Notes under the pieces: model-generated
What the model was told of the DNA's origin: nothing
Database searches by the model: none
The model's input: the letters and a program-made list of their open reading frames with translations, nothing else
Shown here: one piece after another, positions 23,731 to 34,427 of the stretch
Layout: every line of letters starts with the position of its first letter
How positions within the stretch are numbered: the stretch's first letter is position 1
Source of the DNA: Gavia stellata
Lineage: Eukaryota; Chordata; Aves; Gaviiformes; Gaviidae
Reading direction: 5' to 3'
Assembly (NCBI RefSeq): GCF_030936135.1
Contig: NC_082594.1
Coordinates: 126,394,668-126,458,667, forward strand
Length of the DNA: 64,000 nucleotides
Made by a program: the position numbers and the translations under genes

Positions 23731-26700
23731 CTGGGGGAGAAGGGCAGATAAGGCAGCAACATAAGATCTTGTCCAGGCAAGCACATGCAATGCAGCCAGC
23801 ATGTTTTCTGCAGTGGCTGCAGAGGAAGCTACTTACTATGATATCAATTATGGCGATGTCTTGTCTGACATGAAGTCATGGGCTTCTACATGGGAAAAAG
23901 TGCATTGCACTATGGAGTTACTGATTTTTTTCATTCCTATGTAGGAAGCTGCTATGCTTTCTGGGGATTTAGGGATAGGACAGCCCCATCTCCCTAGCAA
24001 TCTCCCTTAACAGCTGGATGCTGTTGGGATAGCAAAAGATGCTGCTGCCTGAATTAATGGGACTCATGCCTGTATGCTTTATTTTCAAATGGAAAAAAAT
24101 ACTTTGACAATTTTGAGAAAGTCATCGGTCTCCCTGTCTGCCTCCAAAGGAGACAGCACCAGAGGGCAGGCAGAGCTCCACTGAAGTCCTTTCTACGATT
24201 CGATGCTCTTTGGGACTGTTGCATGGCAGAGATGGGATAATGCCATTTTCTTTGAGATAAGAGCATGTTGGCATTCTGGCTTTTTAATTTGTCAGGACTG
24301 AAGGATGAGTCACTTTGGTCAGGTAAGCACAGTAGGATGGACTGTTACAAGGGTTATGGGATGCAGCATGGAGAGCATCTGTTCTGTAGCGTCGAGGCTG
24401 CCAGAGTAGGAGCATCTCTTTAGAGAGAGGGAATTGGCTGGGCAATGGCCCAAGGCTGATCTGTCCAGATTTTAAGGGACTGCCTCGTGCTCATGGTAGT
24501 CATTTTGCCATATGACTCACCCAGGAAGGATACTAAAAGAATGGTTAAAAAGCCTTCCAGTTTTATCTACAGTTACAGTACGAGCAGGCATTCATTACAT
24601 ATCTCTGTGTGGTTGTATTTAAGCTCCACTAGAAAATTTGGACAGCTTTGCTAGCATATTCACACACAGATTTCCCAGCATTGGGCCACCCATTCACAGG
24701 AGTAGCTGCTACTCTGTGCTACGTAGCCGAATGGGTGGACATCCAGCAGCTCACCAGTAAATCAGCTGTAGCTCATCAGTAAAAAACCCACCCCCCTTCT
24801 CCCACATACAGGGAGGTATCCTGTAGCTTAAATCCATTTGTGGGGCTGCTCATTTCATCAGGAAAGTGAGGGCAATGAAGGTGCTGTAGAACCGTTACTT
24901 ACCTTACTTCAAAACATACGTCATTTGCTTCCTGTAATGGACAAGAGTCACCTAATCTCTCCTTTTAATTTTAGATAAGTTTTAGGACAGTCTGGATTTG
25001 TGGCACATAATTTTTCTTTATGAATTGTATTTCTCGTATTCTCTTGTCCCTTTAATTCAGGCATAGTGCAGAAATGCTGTATTTCATCTTCTCAGGAGCA
25101 CAGAAAGGCAATTACGCTGGCCAGGGTGCAGACATTGCGAGAGTAACCCGCGCTACTGAGACTATGAGATCAAACCAACGGGAGACCTCATCAGACACAT
25201 GACCAAACCTTTGCAGGGGGCACGGTTTTCTTGCCTCGTTAGTGCTACGGTTTAAATCGAGTAGTTTTATAAAAATTCGTAACGGAGGAACCCAGGCTTA
25301 AAAGGGCAAAGGCTTAGTGAATCTTGGTGAGATAGAAGCTTTGGTAATGAATAACGGGGAAATGGCACTTGCATAATTTACTCTTGACACAGAAGGTGCT
25401 ATTTTTTGTTAATTAGATAGTAAGATAATAAACCTTCTGATGTGTTGATTTGTTGGGACTGGAATGTGTTTAGCCTACATAAAAAGGAAAGCTGCTTTGA
25501 CATTTCCAGCTGATAAAGGCAAAGCAAGTTATCTCCTTACTTAATATGCCTAGTGACTATTTGTGAGGCTAAGACAACATAGCATGGCACTTTTAATGCT
25601 ACTTTGATTTTAATGTGAATGAAGTTAAGCAGAAATGATATAATGGGATCCTCACGTTTATTGTGGGATTACTTATGTCATCCAGAGTCAAGGAATGAAT
25701 ATGGAAGTTAGTGGGTTGGAGAGAAATAATGTCAAAGAAAGGGAGTTTGGAGCTGTTCCCTGAGACAGCATCCTGACACCCGTCACTCATGGGGGTTCTG
25801 CCAAATAGAGCTGTGAGTACAAGAGAACTTGTCTGATTGTTTCATTCTTGGCACTGACTTTGATTTTTGTGATAAAATTATCCCTTCTTTTTTTGGTTGT
25901 AAATGCCCCTCCTTATAATAATACCTGTGTGACTGTTTATAGATGCAAGCCAATCAAAATTAGCTGGCCTAATGAAAACAATGAGAAATGCTAGAGAGCA
26001 ATTACACTTCATGATACCAGGGTCTACCTGCTAGAGGTCAAATGGGCCAACTTCTCTCTTTCTGCAAGTGTGTAGACCAGCTTTGGAGGAGAAAGAGGGA
26101 GAAAAGAAGTAAATAACATCAAATATTACCCAGAGCCCTCCTGATCCTGAGCTTTGTGCCATCTCCTGTCACCGGCTTCCTGTGCGGAAGTGTAACCTCA
26201 CAGAAATAAATACCGTGGTCACTGGTTGTCACGTTGAGGATCACCAGGGAGGCATCCCCTTGGGACAAGTCTCCACTCATGAAAAACCTGGAGTTATTTG
26301 GTAAGACGGTCACATTGTTTTCTAGCAGGTCCATCCGCCCCTTTTCATCTTCTTTGTACCACTTCACCATCAGGTCAGTCAGGGAGGGACGTCGTGGACT
26401 GTTAAAGTGGCAATTTAAAACCACTGTTTCACCCTCTTTGGCTTTTTCCTTGGCTGGTGTTTGAGTCACCAAAAGGTGCCACGGCTCAGGTGTCGTCAAC
26501 AATGAAGGCTGTGCTATTATATGAGTTACAGCTGCATTCTCCTTCCTTGCACTTCCACCACTAACACCAACATCTGTACCAGGAAAGAGAAAGAAGAGGA
26601 GGGTTGAGGGTGACAGGATGATAAACTTCCTGGCCGCTCCTGACCTGTAACCAGCACAAAGAATGGCCCCTGGAATTAAGACTTGAGGGTAGTCACTACT

Positions 26701-29700
26701 ATGACGGTAGGGATGTTTTTCCCGATTCCTGCTTAAATTATGTTCAAGTGTACAGACAGGTCTTTTCCTGATCCTCAGTTCCTTTGTACTGCCATGCTAG
26801 AGGAAGATTAATGCCATTGTCCAATGGCTTTGGGTGAAATCTGGAGTCCGTTCAGCCACATTTCCACCTGGAACACTAACCTCTTTCTTCCCACCCCAAA
26901 AAGTCCCAGGGCCTGATGTTCCTGCCTCAACTGCTTTTGAGGCAAAGCAAAAAATGCATGGGGCCTTACACACAGGCAGCTCTGTTCTAACAAGTACAGT
27001 GAATATGTGTGCATCCTAATGCAACTGCCTGCATCCCAAAACATAAAGTGAGCTTCTTAGAAGTTTTGGCATGCACTTCCAGTTTCAGAATAGGAAATCT
27101 TGAAACTGTGGGAAGAATCTCTATCGCCAGAGACTGATCCCCCAACAGCAACCTGGGGAATGGCACCTGAGCATTCTGCGGCTATTGATACTGAGCACAC
27201 TGGCATGGGTGAATTTCCCCAGTATGATAACGCTCTGCTCATGAGAGACAAAGACAGTTTTTTATAATGCTGCAATTCCTGTGCCAAGGGAAGCTAGTGG
27301 TGAGAGGCGCTGGCTGAAGTTTATTACGCGTCTGTTTTACAAATAGAGTGGGAAAGTACAAAGATGGCACTTGATTTTCTGTTTGCCCAGCAGAAAATTG
27401 GTGAAGTCATTCTGCCTGGGCAGGCCACTTTCTGTAACTGTTTTTTGACAACTTTGAGTTGGTGTGAGTTTCAACATGTAAGTTTTGATAACTTAAGAGT
27501 CATTGCGAAAACACTCGGCATATGAAATAGCCAGCTTCATTTGGACAACCAACATCCTGAAAGACATAGAAGATGCACTTGAAGACACTGTCATACTATC
27601 ATGTTTAAAATTAAGAGGCCTCTTGACAGTATGCTGAGTGACATCTATTCTCTGCGAAGGGACCACATTGTCCTGCTACTCTTTGTTAGAAAAATACAGA
27701 CAACACGCCTGTAGTAGAGATTTAAAGCTTCCTTCCCTCACGCAGCTGGTAATCATAGTATCATGCAGCCTTGAGCTAAGAGTAGTGTGAGTGGATCTCA
27801 TTTCTGGAAACAAGCCTGGGCTCCAAAGAAGAAAGGAATAGTTGCTGTCTCAAATCCCCAGCTAGAACAAAAGGAGGGGAAACCAAACTCTTAAAAATAA
27901 GCCAACAGCTGTTGCCAGGCAAGAGTTCAAACTAATTCTTTGAAAAGTTTCTTCTGTTGTTTTATTTTCTTCAAGTGAAATAGTCTCCCTTCATACTAGT
28001 GGGTACCCTCTCAAGGACTGCAGACCATCCCACAGTGAAGGTCTTGATTTTCCATTGTCTTGAGTCTTTCATTGCTATCCAAAGGATGTGAAACGCTATT
28101 GTTTGGGTCTGGTAAAGCTTCACAATGACACTAGCCTGAATGCTCAGGGACAAATGTCTCAAGGCAATGGAAAACCCAATCCCTTGAGGATCGGTTTGAG
28201 AGTTACTTGAATGGTTCCTCCAGGCATGTTTGTGCATAAAATCACAGTTGTACTCATTATTATTTATGACTCGTATGGGAGTAGCACTGACAATTTCTGT
28301 CAGACAGCAGGGCCCTGTTGTTCTAGGTGCCTTATGAAAGTATGGGGTATAGAGCTTACAGTTTAAATATCAGATGAGAGGTAACTCATGGATGCAAAAA
28401 TACAGAAAATACAAGCTGGCTATGAAAATAGGCAACAACAAAGCATGTGAAAACCCTTCAGAACTGTTTGGTGCTCCATGCTTTTACCTCAAAGTAAAAA
28501 TTTTGGCCTTGTAACTGGAACACCGATCCAAGGGAATTGGATGCCTGAGAATTAGGGACCCAAATATTATTGTAGTTCTGGATCCAGTCCCCTAAAATGA
28601 GTAGTCCTTATTAAAGATACTGGATGAAATTTTATCCTCATGTTCATATATAATCTTACTGATGAGCCCCCTGGAGCTACTTGGGGGAATCTGAGGTCCA
28701 GATTTTCCCATTCTAGTTAGATAGCAGTGTATCAATGCAGCAGTCATAAAAGTTGAAGTATCTTGACAAGGTACTTTGATGAAGTACAAAGTATAGTTGA
28801 AATACTTGACAAAGCTGATGGTAGCTGGACATACTACAGTCTTTGTACATTAACTATTCTGATGTGATATATTTGGTTATTTGTTAGAGTGAATTTGAGC
28901 AGTTTTGTCATGGGTACTCTTTTAACACCTCTGTTCATTAACCATTATCTCCACTGCATACTGCTGCTTTAGCTAGAGCAGTATGTGCTACCGCTATCTT
29001 GTTTTCAAGGAATGGCCACAGAATTTCTTCTCCACTATAGTTATTCCAGTCTTATACACCTGCAACACAGTTATAATTTTTATTCCTTTTAGTGATGTAA
29101 AAGGTATCATTTTCACACAGTCACTTAGTAGCATAGAGAACATAACTGAGCAGGAACAATGTGCTTTGATGTTGCGCCTATTCATCGTGAGTTTTATTTG
29201 CACCTCCTGTCATGAAATAACTGGTCTTGTCATCTGTGTTATCCCACATCTTTGATTCAATACATATCATGTAACTTATAGCTAATTAGGAAAATCAAAA
29301 CTAAGAGGAGTAGGCTGTATCGTTTCACCCCAGCTCTGTTTGGGGGTTTCACTGAGAAGTCACAGCACAACCTCTATTTTTTGTTCTTCCTTTCTTTCTT
29401 CCTTTTTCTTTTGTAAGGTTGCAAAACTGGAACATACTAGTTCACTGGTATTCAAATACACAATGTCCTTATCATATTGGCATCTGGGAGCATACCATGC
29501 CAAATGCCTTGTTGACTCTGCTGCAAAGCTCTTTTTATGCCAATTGCTTCATCAGCAGAGTGATGTGTAGGTCCCATGTCATGCGGGTTGTAGGGCTCGA
29601 TCCCTGATGGAGAGGAATGCTAGGCTTTTTGGTTAAAGCATTTGAGCTAGACAGAGTACAGAGAAATACAGCATGGATGATCTTGTCTTGACCTGTAAAA

Positions 29701-30820
29701 ATTACTAGATGATCTAATAGGTCATTGTCATATGAAGTCGGTAGTTCATGGCCAGTTTTCAAACATGAGGGGAGAAAGCTCTCTGGGACTCCCTGTGACA
29801 ATGTGCTCCACATTTGGCAGTACTAATAGGGCACCTACTAAGCCATCAGCCTCCCCTTTACGTAATCGGCGGGTTGACACTTTCCCATGTAAGGCCATAT
29901 TGTTGGCTGTGAATGAGAAATACACAAGGAAGGCTAGAGGATGTGGGGTGACAAAAGGAAAGAATAAAATATACTTGTGCTCTCTTCCAGTCCTGGAGCC
30001 TCTAACTTACTCTTTGGTGCCTGGAGCAAACCCGAGGAGCCCTGCAAGCTTCTTCTGCCAGCTGCCAACAGCATCGGAGAACCAAAATGGTGGGTGGAGG
30101 TCAGTGCAAAATTTGACCTTGCTAGTTGAGCCTCCTCTCCTTTGTTCACACTCAATAGATGGAGGAGAGGTGGAGGGCAAATAGGGCTCGATTTCCAACC
30201 CACATAAAAATCCTCTCATGCTGGAATGACCGTCTTTCAGATGGTTTTGTTGGCTTTAGAGCTCAACTTCACACTCAGCTGGTGCCATGAGGGTGCTATA
30301 CAAGCTGTAACCAGCTTCCAGTTGTCTACGATTAAGTGATCAATGACTGCACATCGCTCATCTTAATTTATATTACTTTTGCCCTGGGCTGAGGTTGGCT
30401 TTCACAAATGGATATGAATAACTACCTTGTGACGGTAACTGGTTGCTAATACATCAGAGAACCAAAATAGAAATGAAGCTTCTAGCAATGATGATACACA
30501 GCCTTTCTTCTTGAAAAAAAGATAGGCAAACATACTCTTTCTGAACATTTCTATTAGCTAAACAGGAATGTATCTATAAAGAAAAGTATCTTTTAATGCA
30601 GTGCACAACACCAGGTATAATTTTCCTGCATCCTGAGGAAGCCCTCAGCAGAAAGTTGCTTTTTGAAAAAAAAATAAAAAAGAGAACCTCTCAAGCCAAA
30701 CTCTAGGAATAAGCTATATTTCTTCTAATTAAGGAAGGTGGTTTAGTACTCACCCAGCAGCAAGAAGAGGAGGAATGAAGACACTGCAGATCTACAGAGC
30801 TTCCCAATGTGCTGGCTCAT
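23507..30820 (-). CDS. Single-V-set immunoglobulin membrane protein, family unassigned
   Basis: I reconstruct three coding exons: 30754-30820, 26130-26573 and 23507-23730, all joined in phase 1, giving 735 bp and 244 residues. Residues 1-22 are a signal peptide (MSQHIGKLCRSAVSSFLLFL followed by LL). About 55-168 is one V-set Ig domain with Cys77, Trp94 (VKWYKED), the SDHGIYFC motif with Cys147, and a J-like GDGTKLRI strand. Possible N-glycosylation sites are Asn109, Asn115 and Asn136. About 179-200 is one uncharged transmembrane helix rich in Gly, Ile and Val, followed by a basic RRCILC juxtamembrane stretch and a short tail with no clear ITIM, ITSM or ITAM. The layout is that of a type I cell-surface immune receptor or ligand. 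Candidates are NKp30-like, CD28/B7-like or paired-receptor families, but I cannot choose among them. The tail is the least certain part: a donor-like GTGAGG at 23589 could splice to another exon. Confidence 0.7.
23731..26129 (-). other. Ig gene intron 2
   Basis: About 2.4 kb lie between the V exon and the transmembrane exon. I found no second Ig domain or stalk exon on the minus strand and no recognisable repeat. Confidence 0.65.
26130..26573 (-). CDS. Ig receptor exon 2 (V-set domain)
   Basis: The exon is 444 bp and phase 1-1, as usual for an exon carrying one Ig domain. The acceptor follows an excellent pyrimidine tract on the minus strand ending GGTACAG. The donor after GCTCTGG is GTAATA, a weak match. 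Reading through it adds only a few residues (NI) before a stop. The domain has both V-set cysteines, the core Trp, and the D-x-G-x-Y-x-C motif. About 30 extra residues separate the signal peptide from the first strand. Confidence 0.85.
26574..30753 (-). other. Ig gene intron 1
   Basis: About 4.2 kb lie between the signal exon and the V exon. Open frames such as the 150-codon one on plus at 29732-30184 have no recognisable domain. A pyrimidine-rich patch lies near 29380-29415. No repeat family or RNA gene was recognised. Confidence 0.65.
30754..30820 (-). CDS. Ig receptor exon 1 (signal peptide)
   Basis: On the minus strand this starts ATGAGCCAGCAC and encodes 22 residues with a Leu-rich hydrophobic core. 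It ends CTGCTGG before a GTGAGT donor. The phase 1 junction fits the following V exon, the normal arrangement for Ig superfamily genes. Confidence 0.75.
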
Positions 30821-33639
30821 AGCTGCTGAAGTATATGGCCTCACCGTCTCTCCCTCCGGTAGTACGGACAGAAAAATATGTGTGTGTTATTGCAACAGGA
30901 CCTCACATTCTACCCAGTGAATGTCACACTTACTAAAGTTACCACAGCTTCAAGCTCACAGTGCTCTGCCTGCTGCCTGGATGACAGCCACGTTTGAAGT
31001 GACAACAATGAGTTCCCGGGGGCTGTTCTGATCTCTCCCAGAGAAGATGCCGAAAATGCTCTGAGAGCAGAGCGAAGATAATCCATTGTTTTTTGCTTTG
31101 GCCTTGTATAAACCAGAACTTTGGGATGCGTACAGAATATCCAGATACTCAAATGGAGACCTCTCTTCTGCTGAACCCCTCCCTAGTGGAGGTGAGAAAA
31201 GAAAAGCTTAATTTTCTGAGCAGCCAGACTCCTATCATCCTAATGCACCATGAAAAGGAGTTATAGGAATTCAGTATCTTTGTGGCTATATGCACATGGT
31301 GTTTATAGGTAAAAGGTATTCCCCAAAGTATTTTTTTCCAGTGCAGAACAAATCCTTTTGCACCAAAAGTTGATTACTTAAACTCCATTTAAGTAAAGCT
31401 CATCTATGCCACCAGGGTGGAGGGGAAAACTGCTAAAGAGGATGGCCTATCTGTAAAACTAGCAGGTGCGCTCCAGAACAGAAAGACTGGGTTTACACAA
31501 AGGTACATACACAGCACTGCTTTGTGGGGAGAGCTCCAGCAGCCCCAAACCCCCACCTGTAGCATCCAGGTCCGCCAGCTGTGGTACCGCTGTACCGAGC
31601 AGGTGCCGCTCTCACTAGCTGGCTGACTCCTTTTCCTTCAGCTACAGGATTAGGGATTTTGGCACGCCTTATCTAATGATTTTGCATATCTTTAAGACTC
31701 TTCATATAATGGAATTGTACTTGAGTATCCAGTAAAGACTCAATTCCATATCACAGAATCACAGAATCACAGACTCACTAAGGTTGGAAAAGACCTTTAA
31801 GATCATCAGGTCCAACCATCAACCAACACCACCATGCCCACTAAACCATGTCCCACAATGCCACATCCACACGTTCCTTGAACACCTCGAGGTTTAACAT
31901 CCGTTAAAACACATACAAAGCACAATTCAGCTGAGAGAGGCATGAGTATTTCTGCTTTTCTTTGCATTTGAAAGCTAAAAGGCCCCCAAAAAAGCCCCCA
32001 CCACACCATAAGGAATTCTGTCATCATGCTACTGTCATACGGCTTTCTTGAATATGCATTTAATAAATTCTGTGGTCTGCATTTTTGCATGTGGATGCTC
32101 CACAATAACTGCTTCAAGAAATTCTGCATCTGATTTGCAAAACTCTGCTGACTAAACAATGTCAAGAGGAACAACCCATTCCTTGAGTGACCACTTGTTG
32201 CTCTAGCTTTGATGTGCTGACACCTATATCAACAAAAGCAGGATAGGCTAGAGGGAGTTCAGCTAAAGGCACCTAAAAGGCAAATATTTCTTCTCTGAAA
32301 TGGGTTGGGAGAGTGGAAAGACCAGGCAGGAAAACACTCCAAAGTAAACTACGTATTAAGAAGGGAACTGGAACCAAGTGCAGAGCAACATAGCACTTCA
32401 GTTGAAAGCCGGAAAGTAGATTGTGAGGGTCTTCTGAAGGAAGTACTGCCAAAGTGTTAGTGAGCAAAACCAAAATATCTTAGAAAGAAAAAAGTTAGAG
32501 GAGTCAAAAACAATCAAGAGTTTGAGGAGGGAATAGCCAGTAAAGTCAAAGGCACCCGGCAGATCAAGAGGAACAGGGACCGAGTTACTGGCTTAGAGTA
32601 CTGGCTGTGACTGTGTGTCCGAGAAGCCAGCGTGGGCAGATGGAGCTGGACGAAAGGCATTCCAGTGTCTGATTTAACCCCAAATATCTGGTGTGTTTCT
32701 AAAAAAAGCCTTCAAGTGTGTTGTGATGGACATACTACCATTGTTCCTGCAAATGCTGTTTATGTTAATTTCATCCTGTAATAGCAGTTCTCTTGCGAAT
32801 CCTTCATTACATAGGACATGCCTCAGTAAAACTGTCAGGCCAGCCAGCTTTTAACCAAGGGAATACAAAGGGCTTTTAGTGTTGCTGGCAGCCATCCGTT
32901 GAACATGAAGCTTCTCCCACTTGGACAACCCAATATGATTCAGAGAGAATCTCAATTTTTGAACAAAAAGAAAAGTAAACTGGTCCCCTGAGTGTTGTTG
33001 AGAAAAGCCTGAAAAATTTGAGTTTCAGAGGTCCAAATAAAGCAAGCAAGCAACAAAACCGAAATAAAACACACACTCTTTTTTACACTTCCTTGTAAAT
33101 TTTGGAGGCTCACAGTTAGTGTTGTCACAGCTGTCCTGTCTGGGCTGATGGCTGGGAGGGGACGTCAGCCACAGGCACTTCTGGCACCTTTGCTAACGTA
33201 TCAGTGGGCAGATATCACAGGGCCCAGAGGTGTCCCTCAACCCACTTTCTGGGGAACCAGGGAGAGAAAAGGGATAGCAAGAAGAAGCAGTGCTGCCACA
33301 CCAGGCTGCTGCTCTACTTCTCCTTCCCTTGGCTATCCATCCATCCCTTTTCATCACCTACCAGCCAGCCAGCCAGCAAGGCAGAGGTTTCTTTTAATGT
33401 CACAGGGCCCTTTTTAGTCCTGCAAGGTGTCCTGAGGGCACCACCGCTCCCGCTGGGTCCCCTGATTTGAGGGGCACCGTTCGGTGGTAACTTGAGGTAA
33501 CTTCAAATCCCTGGGTGCTCACAGCGTGGGCAGACACCACTTGGCCCTGCTCACCAGCTTTTAAAACGACAGCCTGCGTTTCCTGAGATGAGTCCCCCAC
33601 CACTTACTTCCTTTATTTCACCGCATCCCCCTGCTCGGC
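30821..33639. other. Intergenic region between divergent Ig gene and GRAMD1C
   Basis: This must hold the promoter and 5' leader of the minus-strand Ig gene on its left and upstream elements of GRAMD1C on its right. I see no clear TATA box for the Ig gene. One CR1 tail is present (31751-31892), as is a short CAGC repeat near 33359-33378. No gene was recognised. Confidence 0.55.
31751..31892 (-). mobile_element. CR1 LINE 3' tail, minus orientation
   Basis: The left end is the reverse complement of the CR1 terminal octamers (repeats of ATCACAGA), followed by GGTTGGAAAAGACCTTTAAG and the CCAACCATCAACCAACACCA block, then the ACGTTCCTTGAACACCTCGA block. About 140 bp of the 3' end of a copy remain. 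It lies about 0.9 kb upstream of the Ig gene start codon. Confidence 0.93.
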
Positions 33640-34069
33640 CTGCAGCCAGCCCGCACCGCAGCGGGGCAGAGGCAGGCCTCCGCCGGCCCCCCTGCGAACA
33701 CCCGCGGGGCAGGGCGGCGCGGCCCTGTCCAGGGACGCCGGGGACGGGGTGGGGACGCGGGGGTCTGGTCCCGGCCGCCCCTCAGACCGCGGCTTCTCCC
33801 GGCAGGGAGTCGCAGCGGCCCCGCTTGCGAGCGGCCGGGCCCGGGAGGGCTGCGGAGCGCGCAGCGGAGGGCGGGCTTTCCTTCCCCGCTCTGCCCCTAG
33901 GTGTCCCCCTGGAGCGGGCTGTCGGCGGGGTTTTCCGCTGAACCCCAAACCCCCCTCCTCACATTTAGGAACCGCGTTCACTGCTCGGATGCTGTTTAAC
34001 CGACTGCCGGGGCTGTGCGCAAGGGGAGGGCGGCGGGGCTTTCCCTCAGGCGGGAGGCAGCTAACACCG

Positions 34070-34092
34070 CCCCCCCCCCCCCCCCCCCCCCC
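34070..34092 (+). repeat. Poly-C homopolymer (23 C)
   Basis: An uninterrupted run of 23 C lies about 260 bp upstream of the GRAMD1C ATG. The complementary G strand could form G-quadruplexes. The length is prone to sequencing and replication error. Confidence 0.97.
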
Positions 34093-34352
34093 TCCCCGGA
34101 CTCCCCGTAGCCAGGAGTTTTTCCTGCTACAGTCCTCAAACTTTCCACCGGCTCTGAGGCTTCGTAATTAACCCTTCTGGAAGCCGCTGAGGCGTTTCCT
34201 GAGCTGGCCGAGGAGGGGATCAGAGGTACCGCGGGCCCTCTCCGCCCCCCCCAGACGGCTTCGCCTCCTCAGAAGCGGCGTCCCTCGCCCTTGGCAACCG
34301 CCTCCCGCCCCGGCTCCGCGCCCCGCGGCCCGGCCAGCGCCTGCCCCTTTAA

Positions 34353-34427
34353 ATGGCGGCCGCGGCCCCGCCGTGCGCCCCGCTGAGGCAGTTAGCGGGC
34401 GCCGCGCCGCCTTTGCCCCCCTCCATG
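34353..34427 (+). CDS. GRAMD1C: GRAMD1C coding exon 1
   Basis: From ATG 34353 the exon encodes 25 residues rich in Ala and Pro, ending with Met25. The last codon ATG sits directly before the donor GTAAGC, so either ATG may start the protein. Both have T at -3, a mediocre context, though both have a G at +4. The first ATG lies in ATGGCGGCC, a YY1/TISU-like core. The human protein, as I recall it, begins Met-Glu-Gly, similar to Met25-Glu26-Val27. Confidence 0.7.

Noticed and set aside
27971..28237. 88-codon minus-strand frame inside Ig gene intron 1, considered as an extra exon
   Set aside because: It lacks Ig cysteines, Trp and the D-x-G-x-Y-x-C motif, and has no matching phase 1 splice sites.
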